Below are positions 47,343 to 58,779 of a stretch of 64,000 bases of DNA, piece after piece. The stretch covers positions 28,778,420 to 28,842,419 of the forward strand of contig NC_052477.1 in the NCBI RefSeq assembly GCF_009730915.1. The letters run 5' to 3'. Numbering within the stretch: position 1 is the first letter of the stretch; every line of letters begins with the position of its first letter. The notes beneath the pieces were generated by a model. That model saw nothing but the letters and a program-made list of their open reading frames with translations, did no database searches and had not been told where the DNA came from. Origin of the DNA: Dioscorea cayenensis subsp. rotundata. Taxonomy: Eukaryota; Streptophyta; Magnoliopsida; Dioscoreales; Dioscoreaceae. The position numbers were made by a program, and so were the translations under genes.

Positions 47343-47826
47343 TTAAAAAACCTTGGCTGCACCGACGACACCTTGGAGTGATTGAGGGTTTGCAAAACCC
47401 TGGTTGCACTAACGAGGGCTTGGAGTAGAGGCTGTCGGCTGGTTGGAGATGGGTGGGCTTCACCTGAGTTGAGGGGAAGAAGGGTTTCGTATGGACGGCA
47501 AGTGTTCTCCACTGGCGCCGAGGGTGGGAGATGGAGGTGTGGGTTCTTCGGCCGGTTTGATAACAAATTCCCCATTTTGCAATTCGGATCCGATTTAGGA
47601 TCCGGATCCGGTTGCCACCTTCTCACCTAGTCAGCATCTTTAAACCTTATTTTGTAATAAAAAAAGCCACGTTAATACAAAGAAACGACGAAATTAACGC
47701 CATATGCGCCTCGGACTGAAAAGGCCCAAATCGATTAAATAGAAGGATTTAGTTGTACCAAAAAATATTGCAGGGACTAAAAGGGCCGAAAGTACATAAT
47801 TATAGGGACCTGTACGGCAATTAAAC
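47343..47826 (-). repeat. Right terminal inverted repeat of the MULE
   Basis: Mirror of 42266-42758. The end reads GGGACCTGTACGGCAATTAA AC at 47806-47826. Its inner boundary falls at the TTTAAAAAACCTTGGCTGCA segment, where similarity to the left arm stops. Confidence 0.88.
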
Positions 47827-48009
47827 AAAAAAATTTCACTAATGGTTTTCTCTCCACCTTACAGTATTTATGTAATTAACTTACATATTTATAATATTGT
47901 TTTAATATCCTAACATAGGGTAATAAATATAAATAAAAAAAGAAATCATTATTCACTCGGGTCTTTGAGAATAAAATTTTCATAATATGAACTACAACAT
48001 CAACAACAA
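47827..48009. other. Short spacer between MULE and the NPF copy
   Basis: AT-rich, no feature seen. Confidence 0.4.
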
Positions 48010-49466
48010 CACCCAGAGAAGTCTACAGGCATTACTATTCAGAGTTTGCAGCAACAACTACGTTCTTGTCTCTCTTGTACTTATGAAGCTTAGCGCACAA
48101 AATATAGTAAGCGAAGTTGATACTAGTCATCACTGTCAACAACCAATAGACATTCTCTAATCTGGATGAGTTCAAGTTATCCGACAGCTCAACCGGTGGT
48201 TTCGTCGGACCACCGCCACCAAACTGTCGTCGGCATAATACCCTATAGACAAAATGACGGCAATTATCCCGGTTGCTGTGCTTTTCAAAGATTCAAGAAA
48301 CTCCCCGGTAGTAAAAATGCTATCTCGTCCCGGATAATGAAAGGCTTCTCCGAAGCCGGTGAACACATAAGGCAGCACAAGCCAAAATGCCAACATTGGC
48401 GCAATCCAGTTAATTTGGCTTTCAGCTTGGTGTTCATGAACAATGATTGAACGCCGTTGCTTGACGAGAGCGGAGGCAGCCATGGCGGCGATGTTGAAAA
48501 CTTGGCCAATGCCGACGCGTTGGAGAGACGTGGGAGTATAGGAGGTGAGACGGTGACAGAGAGGATAGATGACACGGTCGAGGATGAAGAGAGTGAGGCA
48601 AGTGGCGATGGAGGCGGTGACGGAAAAGGAGCCGGCGGGGACAGAGAAATGGGCGCCAAGGGAACGATCCATGTTTAGAGCTTGGAGGATGGAGAGGTCG
48701 GCTTGGGTGGCGGCGCGATACATCGATGAAGATGGTGGAGGTCCGGAGAGGAACAATGCGGATTAGTGTTTTTAGATCCTCTACTTCTTCAACGAGTGCA
48801 CAAAGCTCCATGGCTGAGCTATCTGCCGCTCTATGGCTACGTCCCCTTCTTTTATCACCGCAGCTCTGTTCATGTACCTGCATGCATGCTTAGATTATAC
48901 TTTGAAATTCAGTTGACTAAAATTTAATAAATGAAGAATTTTACATATATATTATATTTGGAGAGGCAAAATATGACGTCAAATTATCAGTTGTTGCATT
49001 ATGATAAACATTAGTACTATATGTGTTGTACTGTTTCACTGTTTATCAATGTTGAGAGGTGAATTGTCAGTAATGACGTCTATAAGAAAAATTTGATACT
49101 GTTGGTTTCTCAAATCTTTTAATGCATAATAAGTCCGTACTTGATTTATGTGGATGTTTGGATAATGATAAAAGTAACATGGAAGAAAAATTTATATAAC
49201 CAACCATAAATAGTTCTCACCTGATAGTGTATAAATTGATTTATATATTTCTGTATAATTTTTTGTTGTGCGTATATATATATATATATGCATATTTGTT
49301 TATGTATATATTACTTCCATTAGAAGGCTGTGGTGGGGGCTCATGATGGAAAATACTTGACATCTCAGTAGACAGTGATGGTCCATTCCCACAAACAGAG
49401 ATGAATTGCTATTATTGGAGAATATCATGCACGAGCTCCCCACCACCATCATGTATGAGTCATAAG
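48010..49466 (-). repeat. Segmental copy of the 3' half of NPF-2
   Basis: This stretch aligns in the same orientation with about 28005-29435, covering the NPF-2 3' end, exon 4 and most of intron 3. Landmarks outside coding sequence confirm it: GTTGCACTGTTT-type segments, ACTTGATTTATGTGGAT, CCATTCCCACAAACAGAGAT and CACCACCATCATGTATGAGT. Similarity stops right after GAGTCATAAG at 49466, about 40 bases before the assembly gap. The copy lacks exons 1-3, at least up to the gap. Confidence 0.9.
48035..48877 (-). pseudogene. NPF exon-4 pseudogene (copy of NPF-2 exon 4)
   Basis: Matches NPF-2 exon 4 but is split over frames. It preserves NMDRSLGAHFSVPAGSFSVT, DRVIYPLCHRLTSYTPTSLQ, RVGIGQVFNIAAMAASALV and AFWLVLPYVFTGFGEAFH, then becomes PGRDSIFTTGEFLESLKS (compare PGQIAFYYQEFPESLKS in NPF-2), a pair of compensating indels. 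Frame breaks also fall near 48210-48240, 48700-48760 and 48795-48830. The acceptor CATGCAG and the stop (TAG, 48035-48037) are kept, and the C-terminus KYKRDKNVVVAANSE is longer than in NPF-2. Without upstream exons it cannot encode a transporter. Confidence 0.9.
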
Positions 49467-49503
49467 TGTTGGGGTTCAGCCCATTTGTTGGGTTGGATGA
49501 TTA

Positions 49504-50503
49504 NNNNNNNNNNNNNNNNNNNNNNNNNNNNNNNNNNNNNNNNNNNNNNNNNNNNNNNNNNNNNNNNNNNNNNNNNNNNNNNNNNNNNNNNNNNNNNNNN
49601 NNNNNNNNNNNNNNNNNNNNNNNNNNNNNNNNNNNNNNNNNNNNNNNNNNNNNNNNNNNNNNNNNNNNNNNNNNNNNNNNNNNNNNNNNNNNNNNNNNNN
49701 NNNNNNNNNNNNNNNNNNNNNNNNNNNNNNNNNNNNNNNNNNNNNNNNNNNNNNNNNNNNNNNNNNNNNNNNNNNNNNNNNNNNNNNNNNNNNNNNNNNN
49801 NNNNNNNNNNNNNNNNNNNNNNNNNNNNNNNNNNNNNNNNNNNNNNNNNNNNNNNNNNNNNNNNNNNNNNNNNNNNNNNNNNNNNNNNNNNNNNNNNNNN
49901 NNNNNNNNNNNNNNNNNNNNNNNNNNNNNNNNNNNNNNNNNNNNNNNNNNNNNNNNNNNNNNNNNNNNNNNNNNNNNNNNNNNNNNNNNNNNNNNNNNNN
50001 NNNNNNNNNNNNNNNNNNNNNNNNNNNNNNNNNNNNNNNNNNNNNNNNNNNNNNNNNNNNNNNNNNNNNNNNNNNNNNNNNNNNNNNNNNNNNNNNNNNN
50101 NNNNNNNNNNNNNNNNNNNNNNNNNNNNNNNNNNNNNNNNNNNNNNNNNNNNNNNNNNNNNNNNNNNNNNNNNNNNNNNNNNNNNNNNNNNNNNNNNNNN
50201 NNNNNNNNNNNNNNNNNNNNNNNNNNNNNNNNNNNNNNNNNNNNNNNNNNNNNNNNNNNNNNNNNNNNNNNNNNNNNNNNNNNNNNNNNNNNNNNNNNNN
50301 NNNNNNNNNNNNNNNNNNNNNNNNNNNNNNNNNNNNNNNNNNNNNNNNNNNNNNNNNNNNNNNNNNNNNNNNNNNNNNNNNNNNNNNNNNNNNNNNNNNN
50401 NNNNNNNNNNNNNNNNNNNNNNNNNNNNNNNNNNNNNNNNNNNNNNNNNNNNNNNNNNNNNNNNNNNNNNNNNNNNNNNNNNNNNNNNNNNNNNNNNNNN
50501 NNN
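49504..50503. other. Assembly gap, exactly 1000 Ns
   Basis: A placeholder of unknown true size. Long open frames reported across it are artefacts of the N run. It lies between the NPF copy and the CACTA element, so the 5' end of the latter and possibly more NPF sequence are missing. Confidence 0.99.
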
Positions 50504-51025
50504 ATGGTTTTATTAAGTAACATCTAGAGTTTGTGTATTCTTGTCTGTTCACAATATAGATGAAATTGAATGTTATTGGCATTGAGACAAATCCGAGGAT
50601 AGTTGGATTGTATTGTTGACATACTAAAAATAGAATTAGAGATCATCGTCAATTATTCAGAAGAAGCACTATTTGACCTTTCCAAGCTGTGAAGATGCAA
50701 AAAGGAAGAAACCCAATGAGTTTATTACTCAAGAGAGAGTGGGAGGATTTATGTGATTATTGGAACAATGATAAAAACTAAGGATGCGTGTATTTTATTA
50801 TTAATGATTACAAATAATGGATTTATATTTTTATGTCAATGAATCTATTAAACTTTTGTTTTTAAAGGAAAAAGGGTGAGCAAAAGATTAGTAGATCATA
50901 TATGAAAACACCTCACAATCAAGGATCTAAATCCTTACGTTGTTGTTCGTCATGAGCTCGTGAGAAACTTGAACTTAATCTTTAATCTTATTTAATGTGT
51001 AATTTATACATAATCACTTCATATA

Positions 51026-51663
51026 AAATAGATGAGGAAAGATGATGAAACCGAGAGCAAACAACATGAGTGTCATAGGATTGAATTGTACAAAAAGCAC
51101 ACACTATAAAGAAGGAAAAGGATGGACTTCACCGGAAGCAAACGCTAATTATGTGAGTTTTTCATCTTATTTATTTGGATTTTCATTTAAATTTTTTTGA
51201 AATTTTTATGTGCACTCATTATTATAATTTCAGTGTGCAATGCAACAAAAAGTTACAAAAAGGCAATTGATGAAAAATCAAGATGATGTTGACAAAATTT
51301 GTGATGAGGTTCTAGGCAATCGATCCGGTTATGTTAAGGGATTAGGTTATGGTCCAAAAACCAAATGCTTCAAGATGTGGATATGCTAAATCCATTAAAG
51401 ATCTTGAAGAAGAAAAAAATATGTGGAAAGAAAGATATGAATCTGAAGCTCGTGAAAATGAAAGGAATCGAGCTCAGTTGTCAAAACATGACAAAATGTT
51501 AAGGCAAATAATGGGAGCTAAATATGATGAGTATGATGAAAATAGTCAAAGGTATTATTATGTAATTACATTTATTACAATGTGTTGTAACTAAGTAAAG
51601 GTTTTTGACATTCATTTTCCTTATTGTGCAGTGAAGATGAACAAGGAGATCATTCAGCTTGAG
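51026..51663 (+). pseudogene. Plant En/Spm-family transposase fragment (Transposase_24-like)
   Basis: Open stretches separated by a probable intron (GTGAGT at about 51154 to TTTCAG near 51233) encode THYKEGKGWTSPEANANY, then [20 protein letters not shown], then [18 protein letters not shown], then a coiled-coil-like KSIKDLEEEKNMWKERYESE (from 51349). The [15 protein letters not shown] motif is typical of this family of CACTA accessory proteins. A frame change falls right after GYGPK, so it is broken. Confidence 0.65.
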
Positions 51664-52129
51664 TATTATATGGTTGTTGGATTCTTTCAGGTTTGTCATA
51701 TTTGATATTTATCAATTTATTTGTGCATAACAAAATTGTTTTGAAAGTAACATTTGAATAGAGAGTTAAGGCTTCAAATTTCTAACTTAAAAATCTAATA
51801 CGGTTGGTAACCTTTTTTAATTTCTAATTTTATTGCAGGAAGTTAGGTGTTGTTAATGAAGAAGTAGTTCACCAATTGGCATGGGTTATTCTCTTTTATG
51901 ATACAAGTGATGGAGATCTTGTTTGACATTAATACTTTTGTTTTTGATACTTGGCATTAATGATTTTGGAAATAGTTTTTGTGGAGAAATGGTTTGGTTG
52001 ATATTGTTCAATTAAATATTTTCAAACAAATGGTTGAATGAAACATTTAATTCTTCAATTGAGTATTCGTAGGTATTTGTATGGATTCGAACTTTTTGAA
52101 ATGAATATTTATAGGCACACATTTGGGTC

Positions 52130-52814
52130 CAATGTTGCTACGATTTTTGATATTGTAGAGAAAATAGAGAAAAGTTAAATCTTTTACTACGCAAATAATC
52201 ATGGCTAAAAAGTTAAAAAAAGCATGAAAAAATCACTACGACATTGAAAATTGTAGACAAACATCACTATTTTCTACGGCAAAAGTTGTAGCTAAATTTC
52301 AAATTTGCTACGTTTTGAATACGTAGACAATGAACACTTATTTGCTACAATAACATAATCGTAGGAAAAGGTCAATCATTACCTATGATTAAATACTCGT
52401 AGAGAAAAGATTATTCATTATCTACAATTAAGTAATCGTTGTAAAAGATCATTCATTACCTACTGATTCAATAATCGTAGGTGAGGATCATTCATTACCT
52501 ACAATTATACTAATCAGTCGGGAAAAGAAAGGAACCATAGCCTACAATTTTATTCATAGCCAAAATGTTTTTTCCTCTACAATTTCTCTACTTTAACAAC
52601 GAAATTCCATCCATTTTTCTACGAAAACAAACGTTGAGAAAGAAGTTACTTTTGGCGACGAAAACATAAATTCGTAGAAAAAACCTTTTACCTACATGGC
52701 GTTATCTACGATTTGGTCTACGAGTTAGTTTCGTAGAAAATAATTTTTTCCTACGATTACATTATATTTCGCTACGAATTGCTTTTGTAGATATTGGTCA
52801 CATTTCTTGTAGTG
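52130..52814 (+). repeat. CACTA subterminal repeat region and 3' terminal inverted repeat
   Basis: Dozens of short motifs in both orientations: CTACG/CGTAG, TTGTAG, and a longer block (ATCATTCATTACCTAC about 52445-52505 and similar blocks at about 52370-52440). Such dense subterminal motifs are the transposase-binding sites of CACTA elements. The region ends with the terminal TTTCTTGTAGTG. Confidence 0.8.
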
Positions 52815-54219
52815 TATGGGTACACTAAAAAAATGTAATGCTTAAAAGAATCACCTTCTCAAAAGCACAAATTAAAATAGTCAAAATAAATCTTTCTTCA
52901 TGGATTCAACCTATATCCATAGCTGAACTAGTATTACGTTTTCTTCACCAAAAAAAAATCTAGGATTTATGATACAGTCCATAGACTATAGCAAAAATGC
53001 AAAAACTACCACAACCACACCCTCAGACTTTTGTAAGCAATTATGTGGCCAAGGTATCACCTTGGCAAACATCAAACTTCGGATACTCAACACACACATA
53101 TATATATAGATGCACATGCTCAAACAAGAGAATTACACTACCATGCACCATTTTTGCATGTAATAAAGACCACCATATTGGTATTGTCATCTAGAAATGG
53201 CAGTAATGCTCTACGAATGCTCAAGCTAATAACAAGGCTCCAAAACCCTGTTTGGTCTAATAATACCTAGGGATTTTAAAGAAAAAATCAAGAAAGATCT
53301 CAAGGGAAAATTTTAAACATCAATAATCAATTCTCAACCCTAAAAATCAATTCTATGAGTTCAAATAAAACTTTTGAAGTGGAAGGAAGTGAGTTTTTAT
53401 ATATTGGCTCACCCCCCTACTTTAATAAAAAAAATACTTAAATGGATTTAGTTCAAAATCCACTTCAGTCAGAAGTAGGGGAAATATCACTTTCCCCACT
53501 TCAGCACAAATGAACGCCAAAAGTAGGGGAAATCAGACCACTTGCCCCCCATTTCCCCGAAATGAATGCCCCCTGAGTTTTGATGTCCTGTTTTTCCATT
53601 GATGTAGGTCTATAAATCACCAAAACTAAAAACTTTGATGTCCAATAGTCGTTATAAATCAATCCCCCTTTTTTAAAATGTATTTACATTTAAATTTTTT
53701 GGTCCCTAGAATTTGGTGTTAAGATCCACAGTTGCTTCTGTCCTACTTTGTTTTATTTATTTAAAATAAATAAATCACCAATTTACTAGAAATCAAGCAA
53801 ACAACGGACAAGAATTCTATCCCACTTCTCAAGAGGTACAAGTTTGCTCGTTAATGTGTCCCGCATCAAATGCCCACTTTATGCTCTTTGCATGACGATT
53901 AGTATCTGATGCTCTTTGGATGATGATCGTTATAATCAGTCAAATCTCCAGTCAAGTTAAAAGCACCTGATGCTGTACGTACCCATGATCAATACTTGTC
54001 AGTAAAAACTTTCAACTGATCTTACTTCATTGTTCAGCATCTCTGATGCTATCTGATGATATCATGACCAATAATTTGGACTCAACCAATATCAAATTTA
54101 AGTTGATATATATATATATATATAAGATCTATGACCAAGATTAATTTGTGTATTCAAACCAAAATTTAATATAAAAGAGCTTTGTGTGGGTAGGTGGGTA
54201 GGTGTGAACTACCGAAACA
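52815..54219. other. Intergenic, promoter side of NPF-3
   Basis: No gene is supported. A small LINE-type tail may lie at about 53745-53800 (minus strand: GTAAATTGGTGATTTATTTA, then TTTTAAATAAATA). (TA)n occurs at about 54105-54124. A TATA-like TAATATAAAAG at about 54168-54178 lies 42-52 bases upstream of the NPF-3 ATG, giving a very short 5' UTR if used. Confidence 0.5.
54168..54178 (+). promoter_or_regulatory. TATA-like box of NPF-3
   Basis: TAATATAAAAG about 45 bases upstream of the start codon at 54220. The closeness suggests a 5' UTR of about 20 bases. Sequence-only call. Confidence 0.35.
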
Positions 54220-57216
54220 ATGGCTGGCGAGGAACAAGATGTTCAAACACAACCACATGCTGCTCATGATCATGAATCACGCACACCTGCAAAACAAGGA
54301 GGTTGGATCACAATTCCCTTCATCCTAGGTACATTCATATATATATATACTTAGTTTATTTTCTCCATCTTTTATTCAATAATTAATTAATTAATTTGGA
54401 TGCTTAAATGAAGCTTCTCTTAATCTTAAGGTATGTTTTCAATTCTATATAACTTGGTTGGAAGTAGGGAATGCATTTGGTTTGGCCTTGGTCTTGAGTG
54501 GAGTCATGGGGAACTTCACTGTATATCTCATAAAATGCTACAATTTCAAGAGAATGGACGCTGCTCTGCTAACAAACATCATGTACGGCACCTCCAGCTT
54601 TTTACCCCTCCTCGGCGCCATCCTCTCCGACTCTTTCTTTGGCTGCTTCCTTATCGTCGCATTCTCCACTGTGGCTTCTCTATGTGTAAATCACATAAAC
54701 ATTTGATTTTTTTCCCGTATTGAATATGTTGGAACATTTAAAAAAAACTAGAGAAACTTAATAAAAATAATAAAGAGTACTTGTCAACTGTCTCTTTACC
54801 TATAGACTTCAAGGTCCCCTGCACATAAATAAAGTCATAGATTTGCCTCCCTACTATAGCAGGGTGATTAGGACACGTTATATAATTAAAAACCAGAACA
54901 CATCCCTGACAATAGTGATTTACCCCAAATAATAATAATAATAATAATAGAGTCAATTCTAATAAGTTTTACCGTAAATGATCAATCACACACCATCGCA
55001 TAATTATTTATTTATAATGTATTTATGTAAACCATATATGTTTACTCTAATATGTTCTTAATTTACCATTTGCTAGTTTACATTCATTGGGTATGTTACA
55101 AATAACTTAGGCCCAGTTTGAATTCAAAGTGATCTCCAAAGAACGGGGATCGTTCCACTTTTTGGTAAAAAAAGAATGGGAATAAGTTCGTAGAGGGTTT
55201 GATCTCCTCACAACCTATTCCTCCATTCTCATTCTTATTCGGATTCTCACTCACATTCCACATTCTTATTCTGAGAACCTTTAACTGACTAATTTATAAT
55301 ATAATGTTAATCTAGCCAGCCCTGCATTTTCTGGAATTTATTCAATGCCAAATGTTCGATGACTAAACGAATTATTCTTTCTTTTTCTTAATGAAAATAC
55401 AGTGTATCATCATTCTCACAATCACAGCCGGAATCAAAGCGTTAAGACCACCAAACACTTACACTCAGGCGACCAGTGGCCAACTAGCAGTCTTATACAC
55501 CGGTATAGTCTTGTACACAATTGGGGCAGGTGGTACAAGGTTCAGCATGATGAAATTGGGAGCTGATCAGTTAAGCAATGTGGGTGACCAAGATGTGTTC
55601 TTTAACTGGTCCTTCATAGTTCTTTATGGTGCGGTAGCCATTGGAAGCACTGTTATTGTCTATGTTGAGGATAGCATTAGTTGGGAGCTTGGATTTGGGA
55701 TATGTTTAACTGTGACTGCTCTGGCTGTGCTTTCTTTTCTTCTAGGAATTAAGTATTATCTTATATCAAGGCCGAAAAGAAATCCGTTTATGACGATGGC
55801 ACGCGTTGTCGTTGCTGGGGTTAGGAAAAGGAAGCTTGCATTGCCGGAGGAGGAGGCGGCCTATTACCGTGGGTTATTCGAGAAAACTGATCAACCACTT
55901 TTTTCAAGTTTTAGGTATGTATGTGATTATCCCTAAACGTGAGTTTTACTTGTTTCTAAGTAATAAATAACTAAATATGTAATAGTAGAGTTAAAAGTTT
56001 AATAAGAGACAATGCAAGGTATCAGATTCTGAGATAAAGAAACCAGAATTATCACTTAGAACAAATTAAGAATAATTGCTTATTGTGATAGAGATGGGAA
56101 TTTTTTTTTTTCACTTTGCGCGAGCTTAGAGATTTGATTTTAGATTTTTGTTAATACAAATACTAAATGTAAGAGAACCGATACTAATAGGTAAAAAACT
56201 ATTACCAATGAAATGGGAATTTTTAACTATAATCACCACTTTAATATTTTTTTTTGTTATAAGATAAACTTTCTTTGATCTGTTAAGATCAAGATAAAAT
56301 AATATAACATAAATTAGAACACTGATCTAAACTTTCTAACATAAATATTATTAAACAATTATGTTGAAAACATAATGCATGCAGTTGCATGAACCGAGCT
56401 ACGTTGATTCAACAAGGGGACGTAGCCACAGACGGCAGCATATCCCGGCCATGGAGCTTGTGCTCTGTTGAAGATGTAAATGATCTGAAAACCCTGATCC
56501 GCATTGTCCCTCTCTGGACCTCCAACGTCTTCCTAAGCATCTCCATCGCCACCCAAACCAGCCTCTCCGTCCTCCAAGCCTTAACCATGGACCGTTCCCT
56601 TGGCTCCCATTTCTCCGTCCCTGCCAGCTCTTTCTCCATCGCCACCTTGCTTGCCATTTGCCTAACGCTCTTCATTCTTGACCGTGGCATCTATCCTCTC
56701 TGCCACCGTCTCACCTCCTATACTCCCACACCTCTCCAACGTGTCGGCGTTGGCCAAGCCTTCAACATCGCCGCCATGGTTGCTTCCGCTCTCATCGAGC
56801 ACCGGCGTTCAATCATTGTTCATGAACACCAGGCCGAAAACCAACCTGACTGGATTGTGCCGATGTCGGCGTTCTGGCTTGTGCTGCCTTATGTGTTCAT
56901 CGGCATCGGTGAAGCCTTTCATTTTCCTGGACAGATAGCATTTTACTACCAGGAGTTCCCTAAATCTTTGAAAAGCACGGCCATTGGTATAGTTGCAGTG
57001 CTTATGTCCATTGGGTTTTATTTAAGCATGGCTGTGCTGGCGGTGGTCCGGCGAGCTACCAGTTGGCTTCCGGATAACTTGAACTCATCTAGACTAGAGA
57101 ATGTTTATTGGATGCTGACGTTGGTGGCGAGTATCAACTTTTTTTACTTTATTTTATGTGCAAAGTTTTATAAGAAGCAGAGTGACGACAAGCATGTAGT
57201 TGGTGCTGTAAATTAA
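54220..57216 (+). CDS. NRT1/PTR family transporter NPF-3 (NPF2-like), intact
   Basis: Four exons: 54220-54328, 54468-54685, 55403-55914, 56385-57216, all GT-AG, closing over 1671 bases to 556 residues. Exon 1 gives MAGEEQDVQTQPHAAHDHES and KQGGWITIPFIL; exon 2 GNAFGLALVLSGVMGNFTVY and ILSDSFFGCFLIVAFST; exon 3 CIIILTITAGIKALRPP, GAGGTRFSMMKLGADQLSN and VEDSISWELGFGI; exon 4 CMNRATLIQQGDVATDGSIS, WSLCSVEDVNDLKTLIRIVP, HFPGQIAFYYQEFPKSLKST and ENVYWMLTLVASINFFYF. About 12 membrane helices of the NPF/PTR2 major facilitator fold with a charged central loop in exons 3-4. It is the one undamaged NPF gene in the window. Exon 1 and 2 lengths (109, 218) are identical to NPF-2, its nearest relative. 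ExxE[K/R] is missing in helix 1, a trait reported for NPF2-type exporters, so proton-symport chemistry should not be assumed. Substrate unknown. Confidence 0.95.
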
Positions 57217-58140
57217 TTTCTTGTAGTAGAGCTTTGTATATTTATTTATTTATTCTTTTATTGTGGTTATGTGAATTCGTAAAAAATGTTGCAAAAGATA
57301 TGGAATTTGTTCCATGACTTATTGCTGTGAATGTAGTATATATGACATCGACTGAGAAATTTTATCATGGTCATCGATGCTATGGCTGATTTATTTTTAC
57401 GTCATCGTGTTTTCAATTTGTTTTTGTCGATTTAGATATTAATTTGCTTTTCACCGATTATTCATTGGGATTTTCCGTCAAATTTAGATGACGTGACGGT
57501 AAAAACGCCACGCTCACTCTTTTTGCCGAGTGAGTAGCGTGCTCTCCAGACTGGGATGAGAGAAAATATAAAAAGAGAGTGACGCAGACTTCCGCACCAT
57601 GTCATCTAAATGTACTAAAAATCCCAAAACGACTAACCGTGAAAACAAATTAATATATAATGACCAAAAAGAAACAAATTGAAACAAAAACGACCAAAAT
57701 GAAAAATCACCATAACATGTAATGACTACTGAAAAATTTACCCGACTAATCGCTCACACTTTACCTAGTATGTTTGAGCTATTGTGCAAATCTCAAGAAT
57801 TTGAGCATGGCCTCGGCATGGGGTGCTTATGCCCGAGCTAATCTCAAGAGTTTGAGATTCGGGTGAGTATGACCTCCAAGCACAATGCACAGGCGTGCTC
57901 TTAAGATGGGCACAGTGTATATATGGTGTGCTTATGCGTGTCAATACAAATCTCAGGAATTGTGCTTTTGAAAGAGCACGGTTCTTAGCACGGCCCAAGC
58001 ATGGACGTACTTCGATCAATAAGTTGGAGATCTTAAAAACCCTCATTACATTTTTGTATGATTTTTAAGATTAATTGGCATGGATTAATTGTAACATCTA
58101 TACATACTATTAAATTATATGTATAAACTGCTCTGAGAGT
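57217..58140. other. 3' flank of NPF-3 and a possible LTR fragment
   Basis: The first part is the NPF-3 3' UTR and flank. From about 57765 to 58046 the sequence becomes GC-richer and repeats short self-related words (GTGCTTATGCCCG, GTGCTTATGCGTG, GGCACAGTG, AGCACGGCC). The LTR-like region at 62.9-63.2 kb has a similar CTTATGCCCG vocabulary, so a decayed LTR fragment is plausible but unproven. Confidence 0.35.
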
Positions 58141-58479
58141 GATTCAATGAATATTTTAATATTTTTATTTATATTAAATATGGTATTAATAATTGAAAAT
58201 TTTAATTGCATAATAAGCATTGATTTCATCATGAGTATTAAATCGGTTTTATATTAAATATTTAATAGGATGTTCTAATGGAAACGGATGGTAATCTGAT
58301 TTGAGAGGGGTTTTAAGGAAGATTTTAATTTTAATTTTTTTTTTTTTGCATTTATTTAAGGTGGCATTGATATCATCTTGGCCATTAAATCAGTTTTATA
58401 TTAAATTATTCATGTTTTTTTTTAAGTTTTTAGTTTAAAAAATATTTAACAAAATTTATTTAGTATTATATTAAATATT

Positions 58480-58520
<41 letters not shown>

Positions 58521-58690
58521 CTACTAGATAATATTACTATATTAAATAAGATCTTCTAATAAAAACAGATAATAGTCTGATTGGAGAGGGTTTAATGGAA
58601 TTGATTTCATCATGGGCATTAAATCAATTTTATATTAAACATTTAATACCTACTCATGGAAACGGATGACCTTTGGAAATTGAAAATTTT
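58141..58690. repeat. Diverged direct repeats, about three copies
   Basis: Recurring blocks include TTGATTTCATCATG(A/G)G(T/C)ATTAAATC (58221, 58599), TTTTATATTAAA(T/C)ATTTAATA, GGAAACGGATG and CTGATT(T/G)GAGAGGG (58300, 58577), with a partial copy near 58363. (TA)n at about 58485-58514 separates copies. It may be a decayed transposon. Confidence 0.6.
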
Positions 58691-58779
58691 GCCAAATTTA
58701 TTTGGAATTATTTGTTTAGAAAAGAATAAACAACATTTATTTAGTGTGCGTCCCAACCCTTAATTAAATTCTAGCCGTT

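Larger units (their letters stand above)
42266..47826 (+). mobile_element. Mutator-like element (MULE) with ~490 bp terminal inverted repeats
   Basis: The two ends are long inverted repeats: GTTTAATTGCCGTACAGGTC at the left is mirrored exactly at the right end (47807-47826). Between them lies a decayed MULE transposase (43381-46609, plus strand). The flanks are A-rich nonamers (42257-42265 AAAAAGATT; 47827-47835 AAAAAAATT) that agree at 8 of 9 bases, compatible with the 9-bp target duplication typical of MULEs but in low-complexity sequence. Total length is 5.56 kb. Confidence 0.88.
50504..52814 (+). mobile_element. En/Spm (CACTA) transposon, 3' part
   Basis: The element ends at 52803-52814 with TTTCTTGTAGTG, the reverse complement of CACTACAAGAAA, the hallmark CACTA terminus. 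About 680 bases before it are packed with short subterminal motifs (CTACGA, CGTAG, ATTCATTACCTAC). Upstream sits a fragment with Transposase_24-type similarity (51026-51663). The 5' CACTA terminus is not visible in this window upstream and is probably in the 1000-N gap or lost, so the left limit is only a lower bound. Confidence 0.8.

Noticed and set aside
49401-50582. Long open reading frames of 340-371 residues across the gap
   Set aside because: They consist almost entirely of Ns and are artefacts.
55109-55290. GGCCCAGTTTGAATTC and following sequence in NPF-3 intron 2, resembling a MITE end
   Set aside because: No inverted partner end or target duplication could be found.
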